Source: Glandiceps talaboti
Taxonomy: Eukaryota > Hemichordata > Enteropneusta > Spengelidae
Length of the DNA stretch: 64,000 bases
Assembly: GCF_964340395.1 (NCBI RefSeq)
Contig: NC_135567.1
Location: 7,975,158-8,039,157, forward strand
Reading direction: 5' to 3'
Shown: one piece after another, positions 30,858 to 43,500 of the stretch
Layout: every line of letters starts with the position of its first letter
Position numbering within the stretch: the stretch's first letter is position 1
The notes under the pieces: generated by a model
Databases searched by the model: none
Told to the model about the DNA's origin: nothing
What the model saw: only the letters and a program-made list of their open reading frames with translations
Made by a program: the position numbers and the translations under genes

Positions 30858-32820
30858 GTGGTGGTGATGATGATGATGGTAGTGGTGATGATGAAGAAGA
30901 AAAAGGAGAAGATGGAGAACCCTTTCAAACATAAATCAAGTAGATCAAGTCGAATATCAGTCTTTCCTTTGTAATGTTTTAGAAGAGGAGGAAGAAGATG
31001 ACGATTTGGATGATGATGATTTGAATGATGTTGATGATGATTTACGACTGACAATGCCTAGTGCAATATTGACATGAAAAGATAATTTATTTGTTAATTT
31101 TTTAAATGAGTATGTTTGTGTATTATTATTATTATTATTATTATGTGCTGCTTCAGATATGTTTTTAACAGAGATATGTTTTAAGCATTCCAAAAAAATC
31201 CACAGTTTGTGCAAACACTACTTTATGAAAATGTTTATTGAGACTATATTGGAGTATTTGCTCATATTGTTTCAGTTCACTACCTCATTCCTGCCATATA
31301 TCTTTAGGGTAACTTTATATTGAGAGTTATGTCAAAGTTTAATTTATCTTTATATTTACAAGTAATAGTATATTCATGCAAAGTTGAAAAGTATGTGCAA
31401 AAAACTTATTTTACTTTTTCTCTGTTAACTCAGCTTGTGAGATATTGTCTTCTGTTTCAAATGTAGCAGACGTTGCCAATATGCTAATTTTAGGAAATAT
31501 TTAGAATGTGTTATTAAAAGTTTATGTTGAAAATTATAGTCATATCTATAGGATGAAAAAATACCTTGCACAGACGTTTTTGATACTTGTCAAGTATGTT
31601 TTAGTGCAGGTGCATCTTTTACATTTTGATGGCAGGCTGAGATGAACATTTTCCAACTCTTTTTTTTTTACTTCCAAGAGCTGCAAATGTAAAATATTGT
31701 CTGTCATATTTGTCTGTCATTTAATACTAGTAAGAATTTACATGGAAAAGTTACATATCATTGTGATAACCACAAACCAAAACACAGTCATGTCACAAAG
31801 AATATTTTCAGTACAGTGTAAAGGTAATTTCACACATTAAATGAACCAAATTTCAGTAGATAGTAGTGTACATGAAAGACACTGATATTTTCAGATAAAA
31901 AACAATCTACGACTCAATTCGCCCATTTCAATTTATCATTACATTAACAGTTTATTAAAAGAAAATTTAAAATTTGACTATTTTTGTTTTTCATTTCACT
32001 AATTTGTGAGCAACTGTTGTTTGTAGCTGCTGCTGCTGCTGTTGTTGTTGTTGTTGTTATTGTTGTTGTTGTTGTTGTTGTTTTTGAAAAAGGAAGACCA
32101 ACATTTTAAAAGCTTATTTTCCCATGTTTGAAAAGTCATGATGTCAATTTATTTTCAGGTACCCCCCCCCTACAACCCATAACATTTTTTTCAGGTACCC
32201 CCCCCCCCACACACACACACTATCCATATATTTTCAAGTCCCCCCCCCCCCCCCCCGAACAAGTTTTTGTGAAAGCAGCCTAAGTGAGAGATTTCCTCAA
32301 CAATCAACCGAGTTAATAAATGCATTCGCTGTTCTAGCCATGCGGCCGCTATCATTTTTGTCCAAAGATGAACTTACTGAATATGGAAACCAAGAAATCG
32401 GAGTATTTACTTAGTAAATCACTTCGGGGAAGCTAAAACATGCGGCGATGATACAGTTGTAGATCGCACAGTGGATCCAGCATGTGTAATGCGTGAATGG
32501 GCAACCGCCAAAGAACTTGTGTTGTCAAAGTTATACCCACGCGATAAGATTGTGGAAACTGATGTATATTTTTCAAAGAGACCAGTTTCTGAACTTGGTA
32601 AAGCTTATATTACCTATCCAAACAGCAGATTGTGAACGCGGGTTTTCCATTCAGAATAAGATCAAAACAAACATTCAATATAGACTTGAACCTGATAGAC
32701 TGGATGTCTTATCGCTGATCTCAGCTGAGGGACCACCGATTGATATATTTCCATTTGAGGAGGCTCTTAAAGAATGGAAAACAGCAAAACAAAGACGCAT
32801 AGAAAAAAAAATAGTGACTT
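29731..32820 (+). pseudogene. hAT-family transposase (ZNF862-like), split by an insertion
   Basis: The left part (29731-30421) reads NIDSLYTTETINP then LGIHCIAHHLVLCTSQAAEK, the IHCxAHRLxL motif of hAT transposases. LAKTMRQYEFVATMHLLMDV and the following helices come next. The right part (32284-32820) reads SERFPQQSTELINAF and ends with the dimerisation (hATC) region ADCERGFSIQNKIKTNIQYR, LEPDRLDVLSLISAEGPP and EALKEWKTAKQRR. Defects are a TAA at 29925, a 13-bp tandem duplication (CTGTCTGAAATAC, 29951-29976), a stop at 32412 and further shifts around 32600. A 1,859-bp element separates the parts. The BED-type zinc finger was not found. Similar genes have been domesticated in vertebrates (ZNF862), but this copy is dead. 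Confidence 0.75.
30422..32280. mobile_element. 1,859-bp insertion with TAA target duplication (PIF/Harbinger-like)
   Basis: The ends are inverted repeats, GGCTGCTTTCACAAAAACTT and AAGTTTTTGTGAAAGCAGCC, extending into G and C tracts. TAA precedes (30419-30421) and follows (32281-32283). Removing the element with one TAA restores the hAT frame exactly (...GAAAACCTAAGTGAGAGA). A 3-bp TWA duplication and GG-starting ends are typical of PIF/Harbinger. The interior is non-coding: inverted copies of TTTTCAAGTACCCCCC near each end, GAT and ATT runs (30826-30900, 31123-31143), and CTG/TTG repeats (32028-32080). Confidence 0.8.
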
Positions 32821-34010
32821 TTTGTGTAGGGTCTATGCTTTACTGTGGATAATTCACAAAGATAATCAGTCAGCAATTGTTTTAACAATTAAACAGGCAT
32901 CACGTTGGAGAGAGATGTGTTTATCAAAAGTCAGTGATACAATTATCAAAGTAACCATCATGAGTTCATGAACTCATCAAGTCTTGAACAGTACATTGAC
33001 AATGATTGACAGTAACAATGAACAACAGTTAGTCAGCTGTAGTTATAGAAAATATGACTCCACTCTAATCAGTTTTCACATTTGTATGTAAACACTGAAA
33101 TAAGATTGGTGCAGGATTAAACTTACCTGTAATTGTGTTATATATGAGTGTTTTATTGAGTTTGTTATAGACTAGTACATTTGGTGTAATGATAAATTTT
33201 GTGATGTCCCACACAAACAAAAATAAGATGACCCAGAAAAATGAAAGTCTCGAGACACAATGTTCCACTCTGAGAAAAAGCTGGCTGCAACACTGCTGCT
33301 ACTAGAAAAAAAAATGTCTTGGCAGGGAAATGATGCACAAGTTCGAGTGTACTGTTCAACCTGCCAGTACCTCTCCAACCAGGACACTTGTCAGATCATG
33401 ACAAACATTTTCAAACACATGTCAGGGACCAGTAAGTTCCGTTGGCCTGTGGTACATATATATATTTGTTCTTGTCTCTGTTTCTTTCATAAATTTTTTA
33501 AATATTACTTCAGGTAAGGGTTCAAACATAAAATTATACACATACATGTATCACCTAGCTACCACACTAGTTACAGAACATGCCATGTAAATGTTTGGCT
33601 GTTTCACAATCAGTGCTTCACTTATCTTGCATTTTGGGGCAAAAGTGAACTTGAAGGTAATGGTAATCTTCATACTATTGGATAGTTTATAAAAGAATAT
33701 ATAAAAGAACTTAATCTAAATTGTTCTAGTCTCTTCAGTATGAATTAGTTAGTAGGGATGAATATACTTCTTATTTCGGACACTACATGTATCGACACTA
33801 CAAAGTAATCAAATTCAAGTTTCTATTGTACACGAGGTATGACATCCTAAAGTGCTCTAATATACCAGTGATTTTACTATACATGCAATATCAATGCCCC
33901 TATACCAATGTTACAGGCCCACTTTTATAACATGGAAAACTTATTGAAAAAGTTCAAAGCTTGGCAATATTACCTCAGAGGCTATGAATAACCTAAAAAT
34001 TGCCTAAATA
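32821..34010. other. Non-coding or unrecognised
   Basis: Several short ORFs. One at 33260-33430 ends near a donor-like CAGTAAGTTCC (YCSTCQYLSNQDTCQIM is its most protein-like part), but no family is recognised. It is treated as unannotated. Confidence 0.3.
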
Positions 34011-34099
34011 GAATCAAATAACTCCAGATCTGCCAGGGGTGAAACCCCTTGGACTATCTCACCCCAGAGGCTACTCATTTGTTAACCCAACAATAATAT

Positions 34100-34700
34100 T
34101 CACCAAAATTGGTAAAAAAAACTTCAAAAGCCTCTAGGGGAGACCCCCTAGGACCCCCATAAGGGGTACACATGTCCCAGTCTCAAATCAAAGTTCTTTC
34201 CTCCACTTCTTACTGTCAAGATGCTATGGAACTTTATTTCAAAAACGTTTCAACCATATGTGGTTGCTTTTTACATGTTAGAGCTTGTAAAGCTTGCAAA
34301 TTATTGTCTGAAAGTGTCTGTGAATAGCCTGAAAATTGGCTTTAAGAGTAAAAATATTCCAGGGCTTCTAGAGGGAGACCAGCTAGAACCCCCTCCCCCC
34401 ATAAGAGGTAGACATGTCCCAGTCTCAAATTAAAGTTCTTTCCTCCACCGCTTACTGTCAAGATGCTATGAAAACTTTATTTTAAAAATGTTTCAACCTT
34501 ATGTAGTTGCTTTTCACATGTTAGAACTGTCTTGTAAAGCTTGGAAATTATTGTCTGACAGTGTCTGTGACTCCCTAGAACCACCCCCCCCCCCCCAGCC
34601 CATACACATACACTCACACAAGAGGTGGACATATCCCAGTCTCAAAGCTCTTCCCTTTACAGCTTACTGGCAAGATGCTATCAAACTATTCATGGGGGTC
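34100..34700. repeat. Tandem repeat of about 250-270 bp in the left inverted arm
   Basis: Two full copies and a partial share CATGTCCCAGTCTCAAAT, CTTACTGTCAAGATGCTATG, TTTCAACC.TATGTRGTTGCTTT and AAATTATTGTCTGA.AGTGTCTG. They start near 34169, 34412 and 34630. The opposite arm (37.0-37.5 kb) has only one copy. Confidence 0.75.
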
Positions 34701-35150
34701 AGTGACTTTTTGTCCGCCCAATGGAAAAAAACACTGACCACCCCCAACTCCCCAGGCTGGAGAAACTGACCAGTCTGTCTGAATGCTTGAGCTCACCAAT
34801 CAAGTTTCCGAATTGCATTTTCTGTGTGTCACCATACCATGGCATAAAAACTATCAATGATGTTTATATTTAATTGAAAATCAAACATGTATTGAAATAT
34901 GTAGTTTTCTAAATATAATCTATGTGATAGACCAGCAAATTTTTACTCTCTTTATAACCCTGTGCGAAAACCAAACAGAAAATTGTGGCAACAAAAGTAG
35001 GTGTTCAACATAGGCGTCAAAAAAAAATTCGGATATCTCAAAGACGGAAAGAAAAATAAAAGTTGCCAGTATAGGCGAAGGAGAAAAAAAATAATTCACA
35101 GGCAAGCAGGTGAAAAAAAATAATGACTCCACCAATCTCCCCCCCCCCCT
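34255..35150. repeat. Left arm of a large inverted duplication
   Basis: The arm pairs with 37015-37545 in reverse orientation. Matched blocks include GCTTGCAAATTATTGTCTGA with its complement at 37490, TGAGCTCACCAATCAAGTTT with its complement at 37375, CATACCATGGCATAAAAAC, AAAATTGTGGCAACA and CACAGGCAAGCAGGTGAAAA. The left arm is longer because of the extra tandem copies. Confidence 0.8.
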
Positions 35151-35193
35151 TATGCATAGGTTTAGCCTGTGTTTTATTATCTATATAAATAGA

Positions 35194-35253
<60 letters not shown>

Positions 35254-36221
35254 AAACAGAAAAACCTAAATAAATATACATGGGATTCTAAAGTAATGGA
35301 TAACTATCAATAAACATATATGTATGTATATACCGGTCTCTGAATGAGAGAATATAGGATATGTTTCTATATATACCATCTATATGTTGTTAATATAAAT
35401 AGGATATATAGAAACAAATAGTCTATTATTTCAATAGTATACAGACATGTATATACATATAGACATGTTTATAGACAGTTATCCATGAGTTTAAAATGAT
35501 CTTTCATTTACCCATGCATATTTATTTATTCTTTATTTATTTACTTGTTTGTTTGTTTGTTTGTTCGTTTGATTGCAACACGGTTCCTGTGCTCCCTGTG
35601 CACATACATGAAGTAGTGGGTTCTTGCCTGTGTCATTAATAATTTCAGTACTAAACTGATAATTTACTAAAACCCCAATTTGTTCTTGTTTTATAACATA
35701 CATATATTTTTAATTTTGTTCCTCACATTTTTGCTATGGCATTTTTTAATAAGACTGTTGATATTACATTGTACCATGCCTTGATATCATTGAGTTGAGC
35801 CCAAAATGTTGACCAATGCTTGAATTTCATGGTATTTTACTATGGGCACTATCTTGTTTCTCGGCATACAATTTCGCAATGCTCATTCATTTACCTTCCC
35901 ATCACCAGTGTTATTTTGGCATTATACGTCATTGTTTACCTGTTGCTATGGGTGTGGTCTTGTTACTAAGGGCATTTACATATTCTACAATAATGTTTAT
36001 TCACTTGCAAACCCATCCCTGTTATAATTGTCAAGAAACCTATCATTTGACTGTTGCTAAGGGTTTGGTCATAGTTGCTAGGGTCAATTACATAAGTATG
36101 ACACATTCACTATTTGCAGACTCGCAGTAACACTTTCAGAATCATAACCAAATTTCATCTCCAGTAGTTAGAGAGGTAAAGTTCAATACCAAAATCACTG
36201 CATCATCTACAAGACAGACAT

Positions 36222-36268
<47 letters not shown>

Positions 36269-37014
36269 GGCATTTTACATTGAACCAAAGTGTAGTTCAG
36301 TGTTTAAGTTAGGTACAAATGTAGGCACAGTTTTCAAACAACCTCAGGGAGAGATTAATTCCAGTTCCATTCACACACAATTGTCATTATGTTAAGTACC
36401 CCATAAAAATTCTCATGGTTTAATTAGATCAATAAAGCAATAATTTCTGTATACTCTTTTTGCCTGACTGGCATTTCAACTAAAGAATCATGTTTTTTTT
36501 AGCTCTAATAATTTCTAAAGGGATGTAATTAATATCACCTAATCTACATCCCCAGAAACATCCCTGCGATAGTCACTACATGAAAGATATCGTATCCCTG
36601 TATTGACAGATAATACTAATACCTACATCCTAAGAACACAACAGGTTGAATATACCATACTGGACTGTTCTAATTTAACTTATTTCATCAGTGGGTTAGT
36701 CTAGTTCCTATACAGTATCGTTATGATTTATACCTTCACTTACAGTATAGTCAAGGCTCTGATGAAAGGTGTTAATTATGGCTCAGCCCCATTGTGAGTA
36801 AAAGATGAACAGCACATACCACTAGTAATAAAGGGGTGTCATCACTGCTCACTAAATGTTAATTTGGTACTGTTTTTACAATGTCCAACCAGGACTCCAC
36901 CGCAGGTATGTTTAAACTAAATCACTTGGGGACTCAACAACATAATCATGTTTATATGAATGCTGTATGAGGGAGCACAGGAATGTGTGCTGATTGAGGG
37001 ACTTAGGGGTAGAC
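35151..37014. other. Spacer between the inverted arms
   Basis: The spacer contains an (AAAT)n run (35186-35252), a GTTT run (35545-35570) and a decayed E1 copy (35785-36312). About 700 bp of ordinary AT-rich sequence (36313-37014) shows no gene. Confidence 0.5.
35785..36312. mobile_element. E1 copy g, strongly decayed
   Basis: Degenerate subrepeats (TTTACCTGTTGCTATGGGTG at 35935, TTTGACTGTTGCTAAGGGTT at 36045), a (CAGA)n tract (36223-36270) and a changed right end (GAACCAAAGTGTAGTTCAGTG). Confidence 0.6.
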
Positions 37015-37545
37015 CATTCGATATCCTTGGGAGGACTGGAAGATTGATGGAGAGTCATTATTTTTTTTCCCACCTGCTTGCCTGAGAATTATTTTTTTTC
37101 TCCTTCGCCTATGCTGGTAACTTTTTTTTTCTTCTTTGCTTCTTTGAGATATCCGGAGTTTCCTTTACGTCCATGTTGAAGGCCTACATCTGTTGCCACA
37201 ATTTTCTGTTTGGTTTTCGCACAGGGTAATACAGAGAGTAAAAAGATGCTGTTCTATCACACAGATTTTATTTAGAAAACTACATATTTCATACATGTTT
37301 GATTTTCAATTAAATAAACATCATTGACGTTTTTATGCCATGGTATGATGACGCACTGAAAATACAAATCGGAAACTTGATTGGTGAGCTCAGACATTCA
37401 GATAGACCGGTAAGTTAAGGGTCTCCCCCTAGAAGCCCTGGAGGTTTTTACTTCTATGGGCAATGTTTAGGCTATTCACAGACACTTTCAGACAATAATT
37501 TGCAAGCTTTACAAGACAGCTCTAACAATTGTAAAAAGCAACTAC
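37015..37545. repeat. Right arm of the inverted duplication, abutting the satellite
   Basis: Reverse complement of the left arm, ending with TTGTAAAAAGCAACTACTGT at 37529-37548. The match to the left arm stops at GTAAAAAGCAAC and the 54-bp satellite starts at once. Confidence 0.8.
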
Positions 37546-40500
37546 TGTCAATTTGGTAGTCAAGATTCAATGTTTGGTAGTCTATATACCTTTGACTACT
37601 GCCAATTTGGTAGTTAAGATACAATGTTTGGTAGTCTATATACCCTTGACTACTGCCAATTTGGTAGTTAAGATACAATATTTGGTAGTCTATATACCCT
37701 TGACTACTGCCAATTTGGTAGTCAAGATACAATGTTTGGTAGTCTATATACCCTTGACTACTGCCAATATGGTAGTCAAGATACAATGTTTGGTAGTGTA
37801 TATACCCTTGACTACTGCCAATTTGGTAGTCAAGATACTATGTTTGGTAGTCTATATACCCTTTACTACTGACAATTTGGTAGCTAAGATACTATGTTTG
37901 GTAGTCTATATACCCTTGACTACTGTCAATTTGGTAGTCAAGATACAATATTTGGTAGTCTATATACCCTTAACTACTGCCAATTTGGTAGCTAAGATAC
38001 TATGTTTGGTAGTTTATATACCATTGACTACTGTCAATTTGGTAGTCAAGATACAATGTTTGGTAGTCTATATACCCTTTACTACTGACAATTTGGTAGT
38101 TAGGATACAATATTTGGTAGTCTATATACCCTTAACTACTGCCAATTTGGTAGTCAAGATACAATGTTTGGTAGTCTATATACCTTTGACTACTGTAAAT
38201 TTGGTAGTCAAGATACAATGTTTGGTAGTCTATATACCCTTGACTACTGCCAATTTGGTAGTCAAGATACAATGTTTGGTAGTCTATATATCCTTGACTA
38301 CTATCAATTTGGTAGTCAAGATACAATGTTTGGTAGTCTATATATCCTTGACTACTGTCAATTTGGTAGTCAAGATACAATGTTTGGTAGTCTATATACC
38401 CTTTACTACTGCCAATTTGGTAGTCAAGATACAATGTTTGGTAGTCTATATACCCTTGACTACTGCCAATTTGGTAGTCAAGATACAATGTTTGGTAGTC
38501 TATATACCCTTGACTACTGCCAATTTGGTAGTTAGGATACAATGTTTGGTAGTCTATATACCCTTGACTACTGCCAATTTGGTAGTCAAGATACAATGTT
38601 TGGTAGTCTATATACCCTTGACTACTGACAATTTGGTAGTTAAGATAAAATGTTTGGTAGTCTATATACCCTTGACTACTGCCAATTTGGTAGTTAGGAT
38701 ACAATGTTTGGTAGTCTATATACCCTTGACTACTGCCAATTTTGTAGTCAAGATTCAATGTTTGGTAGTCTATATACCCTTGACTACTGCCAATTTAGTA
38801 GTCAAAATACAATGTTTGGTAGTCTATATACCCTTGACTACTGACAATTTAGTAGTCAAAATACAATGTTTGGTAGTCTATATACCCTTGACTACTGTCA
38901 ATTTGGTAGTCAAGATACAATGTTTGATAGTCTATATACCCTTGACTACTGTCAATTTGGTAGTCAAGATACAATGTTTGGTAGTCTATATACCCTTGAC
39001 TACTGCCAATTTGGTAGTCAAGAAATTATGTTTGGTAGTCTATATACCCTTGACTACTGACAATTTAGTAGTCAAAATACAATGTTTGGTAGTCTATATA
39101 CCCTTGACTACTGTCAATTTGGTAGTCAAGATACAATGTTTGGTAGTCTATATACCTTTGACTACTGTCAATTTGGTAGTCAAGATACAATATTTGGTAG
39201 TCTATATACCCTTGACTACTGCCAATTTGGTAGTCAAGATACAATATTTGGTAGTCTATATACCCTTGACTACTGTCAATTTGGTAGTTAAGATACAATG
39301 TTTGGTATTCTATATACCCTTGACTACTGTCAATTTGGTAGTCAAGATACAATGTTTGGTAGTCTATATACCTTTGACTACTGTCAATTTGGTAGTCAAG
39401 ATACAATGTTTGGTAGTCTATATATCCTTGACTACTGCCAATTTAGTAGTCAAGATACAATGTTTGGTAGTCTATATACCTTTGACTACTGTCAATTTGG
39501 TAGTCAAGATTCAATGTTTGGTAGTCTATATACCTTTGACTACTGTCAATTTGGTAGTCAAGATACAATGTTTGGTAGTCTATATACCTTTGACTACTGT
39601 CAATTTGGTAGTCAAGATACAATGTTTGGTAGTCTATATACCTTTGACTACTGTCAATTTGGTAGTCAAGATACTATGTTTGGTAGTCTATATACCTTTG
39701 ACAACTGTCAATTTGGTAGTCAAGATTCAATGTTTGGTAGTCTATATACCTTTGACTACTGTCAATTTGGTAGTCAAGATACAATGTTTGGTAGTCTATA
39801 TACCTTTGACTACTGTCAATTTGGTAGTCAAGATTCAATGTTTGGTAGTCTATATACCTTTGACTACTGTCAATTTGGTAGTCAAGATACAATGTTTGGT
39901 AGTCTATATACCTTTGACTACTGTCAATTTGGTAGTCAAGATTCAATGTTTGGTAGTCTATATACCCTTGACTACTATCAATTTGGTAGTCAAGACACAA
40001 TATTTGGTAGTCGATATATCCTTGACTACTGCCAATTTAGTAGTTAAGATACTATGTTTGGTAGTCTATATACCCTTGACTACTGCCAATTTGGTAGTCA
40101 AGATACAATGTTTGGTAGTCTATATACCCATTACTACTGCCAATTTAGTAGTCAAGATACAATGTTTGGTAGACTATATACCCTTGACTACTGCCAATTT
40201 GGTAGTTAAGATACTATGTTTGGTAGTCTATATACCCTTGACTACTGCCAATTTGGTAGTCAAGATATAATGTTTGGTAGGCTATATACCCTTGACTACT
40301 GTCAATTTGGTAGTTAAGATACAATGTTTGGTAGGCTATATACCCTTGACTACTGTCAATTTGGTAGTCAAGATACAATATTTGGTAGTCTATATACCCT
40401 TGACTACTGCCAATTTGGTAGTCAAGATACAATGTTTGGTAGGCTATATACCCTTGACTACTGTCAATTTGGTAGTTAAGATACAATGTTTGGTAGTCTA

Positions 40501-43500
40501 TATACCCTTGACTACTGCCAATTTGGTAGTCAAGATACAATGTTTGGTAGTCTATATACCCTTGACTACTGCCAATTTGGTAGTCAAGATACAATGTTTG
40601 GTAGTCTATATACCCTTGACTACTGCCAATTTGGTAGTTAAGATACAATGTTTGGTAGTCTATATACCCTTGACTACTGCCAATTTGGTAGTCAAGATAC
40701 AATGTTTGGTAGTCTATATACCTTTGACTACTGTCAATTTGGTAGTTAAGATACAATGTTTGGTAGTCTATATACCCTTGACTACTGCCAATTTAGTAGT
40801 CAAGATACAATGTTTGGTAGTCTATATACCCTTGACTACTGCCAATATGGTAGTCAAGATACAATGTTTGGTAGTCTATATACCCTTGACTACTGCCAAT
40901 TTAGTAGTCAAGATACAATGTTTGGTAGTCTATATACCCTTGACTACTGCCAATATGGTAGTCAAGATACAATGTTTGGTAGTCTATATACCCTTGACTA
41001 CTGCCAATTTAGTAGTCAAGATTCAATGTTTGGTAGTCTATATACCTTTGACTACTGCCAATTTGGTAGTCAAGATACAATATTTGGTAGTCTATATACC
41101 AATGACTACTGCCAATTTGGTAGTCAAGATACTATGTTTGGTAGACTATATACCCTTGACTACTGCCAATTTGGTAGTTAAGATACTATGTTTGGTAGTC
41201 TATATACCCTTGACTACTGCCAATTTGGTAGTCAAGATACAATGTTTGGTAGGCTATATACCCTTGACTACTGTCAATTTGGTAGTCAAGATACAATGTT
41301 TGGTAGTCTATATACCCTTGACTACTGCCAATTTAGTAGTCAAGATACAATGTTTGGTAGTCTATATACCCTTGACTACTGCCAATATGGTAGTCAAGAT
41401 ACAATGTTTGGTAGTCTATATACCCTTGACTACTGCCAATTTAGTAGTCAAGATTCAATGTTTGGTAGTCTATATACCTTTGACTACTGCCAATTTGGTA
41501 GTCAAGATACAATATTTGGTAGTCTATATACCAATGACTACTGCCAATTTGGTAGTCAAGATACTATGTTTGGTAGTCTATATACCCTTGACTACTGCCA
41601 ATTTTGTAGTCAAGATTCAATGTTTGGTAGTCTATATACCCTTGACTACTGCCAATTTAGTAGTCAAAATACAATGTTTGGTAGTCTATATACCCTTGAC
41701 TACTGACAATTTAGTAGTCAAAATACAATGTTTGGTAGTCTATATACCCTTGACTACTGTCAATTTGGTAGTCAAGATACAATGTTTGATAGTCTATATA
41801 CCCTTGACTACTGTCAATTTGGTAGTCAAGATACAATGTTTGGTAGTCTATATACCCTTGACTACTGCCAATTTGGTAGTCAAGAAATTATGTTTGGTAG
41901 TCTATATACCCTTGACTACTGACAATTTAGTAGTCAAAATACAATGTTTGGTAGTCTATATACCCTTGACTACTGTCAATTTGGTAGTCAAGATACAATG
42001 TTTGATAGTCTATATACCCTTGACTACTGCCAATTTGGTAGTCAAGATACAATGTTTGGTAGTCTATATACCTTTGACTACTGTCAATTTGGTAGTCAAG
42101 ATACAATGTTTGGTAGTCTATATATCCTTGACTACTGCCAATTTAGTAGTCAAGATACAATGTTTGGTAGTCTATATACCTTTGACTACTGTCAATTTGG
42201 TAGTCAAGATTCAATGTTTGGTAGTCTATATACCTTTGACTACTGTCAATTTGGTAGTCAAGATACAATGTTTGGTAGTCTATATACCTTTGACTACTGT
42301 CAATTTGGTAGTCAAGATACAATGTTTGGTAGTCTATATACCTTTGACTACTGTCAATTTGGTAGTCAAGATACTATGTTTGGTAGTCTATATACCTTTG
42401 ACAACTGTCAATTTGGTAGTCAAGATTCAATGTTTGGTAGTCTATATACCTTTGACTACTGTCAATTTGGTAGTCAAGATACAATGTTTGGTAGTCTATA
42501 TACCTTTGACTACTGTCAATTTGGTAGTCAAGATTCAATGTTTGGTAGTCTATATACCTTTGACTACTGTCAATTTGGTAGTCAAGATACAATGTTTGGT
42601 AGTCTATATACCTTTGACTACTGTCAATTTGGTAGTCAAGATTCAATGTTTGGTAGTCTATATACCCTTGACTACTATCAATTTGGTAGTCAAGACACAA
42701 TATTTGGTAGTCGATATATCCTTGACTACTGCCAATTTAGTAGTTAAGATACTATGTTTGGTAGTCTATATACCCTTGACTACTGCCAATTTGGTAGTCA
42801 AGATACAATGTTTGGTAGTCTATATACCCATTACTACTGCCAATTTAGTAGTCAAGATACAATGTTTGGTAGACTATATACCCTTGACTACTGCCAATTT
42901 GGTAGTTAAGATACTATGTTTGGTAGTCTATATACCCTTGACTACTGCCAATTTGGTAGTCAAGATATAATGTTTGGTAGGCTATATACCCTTGACTACT
43001 GTCAATTTGGTAGTTAAGATACAATGTTTGGTAGGCTATATACCCTTGACTACTGTCAATTTGGTAGTCAAGATACAATATTTGGTAGTCTATATACCCT
43101 TGACTACTGCCAATTTGGTAGTCAAGATACAATGTTTGGTAGGCTATATACCCTTGACTACTGTCAATTTGGTAGTTAAGATACAATGTTTGGTAGTCTA
43201 TATACCCTTGACTACTGCCAATTTGGTAGTCAAGATACAATGTTTGGTAGTCTATATACCCTTGACTACTGCCAATTTGGTAGTCAAGATACAATGTTTG
43301 GTAGTCTATATACCCTTGACTACTGCCAATTTGGTAGTTAAGATACAATGTTTGGTAGTCTATATACCCTTGACTACTGCCAATTTGGTAGTCAAGATAC
43401 AATGTTTGGTAGTCTATATACCTTTGACTACTGTCAATTTGGTAGTTAAGATACAATGTTTGGTAGTCTATATACCCTTGACTACTGCCAATTTAGTAGT

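Noticed and set aside
33260-33517. ORF with CSTCQYLSNQDTCQ as a zinc-finger exon
   Set aside because: The Cys spacing does not match a known finger and no supporting exon or splice acceptor was found.
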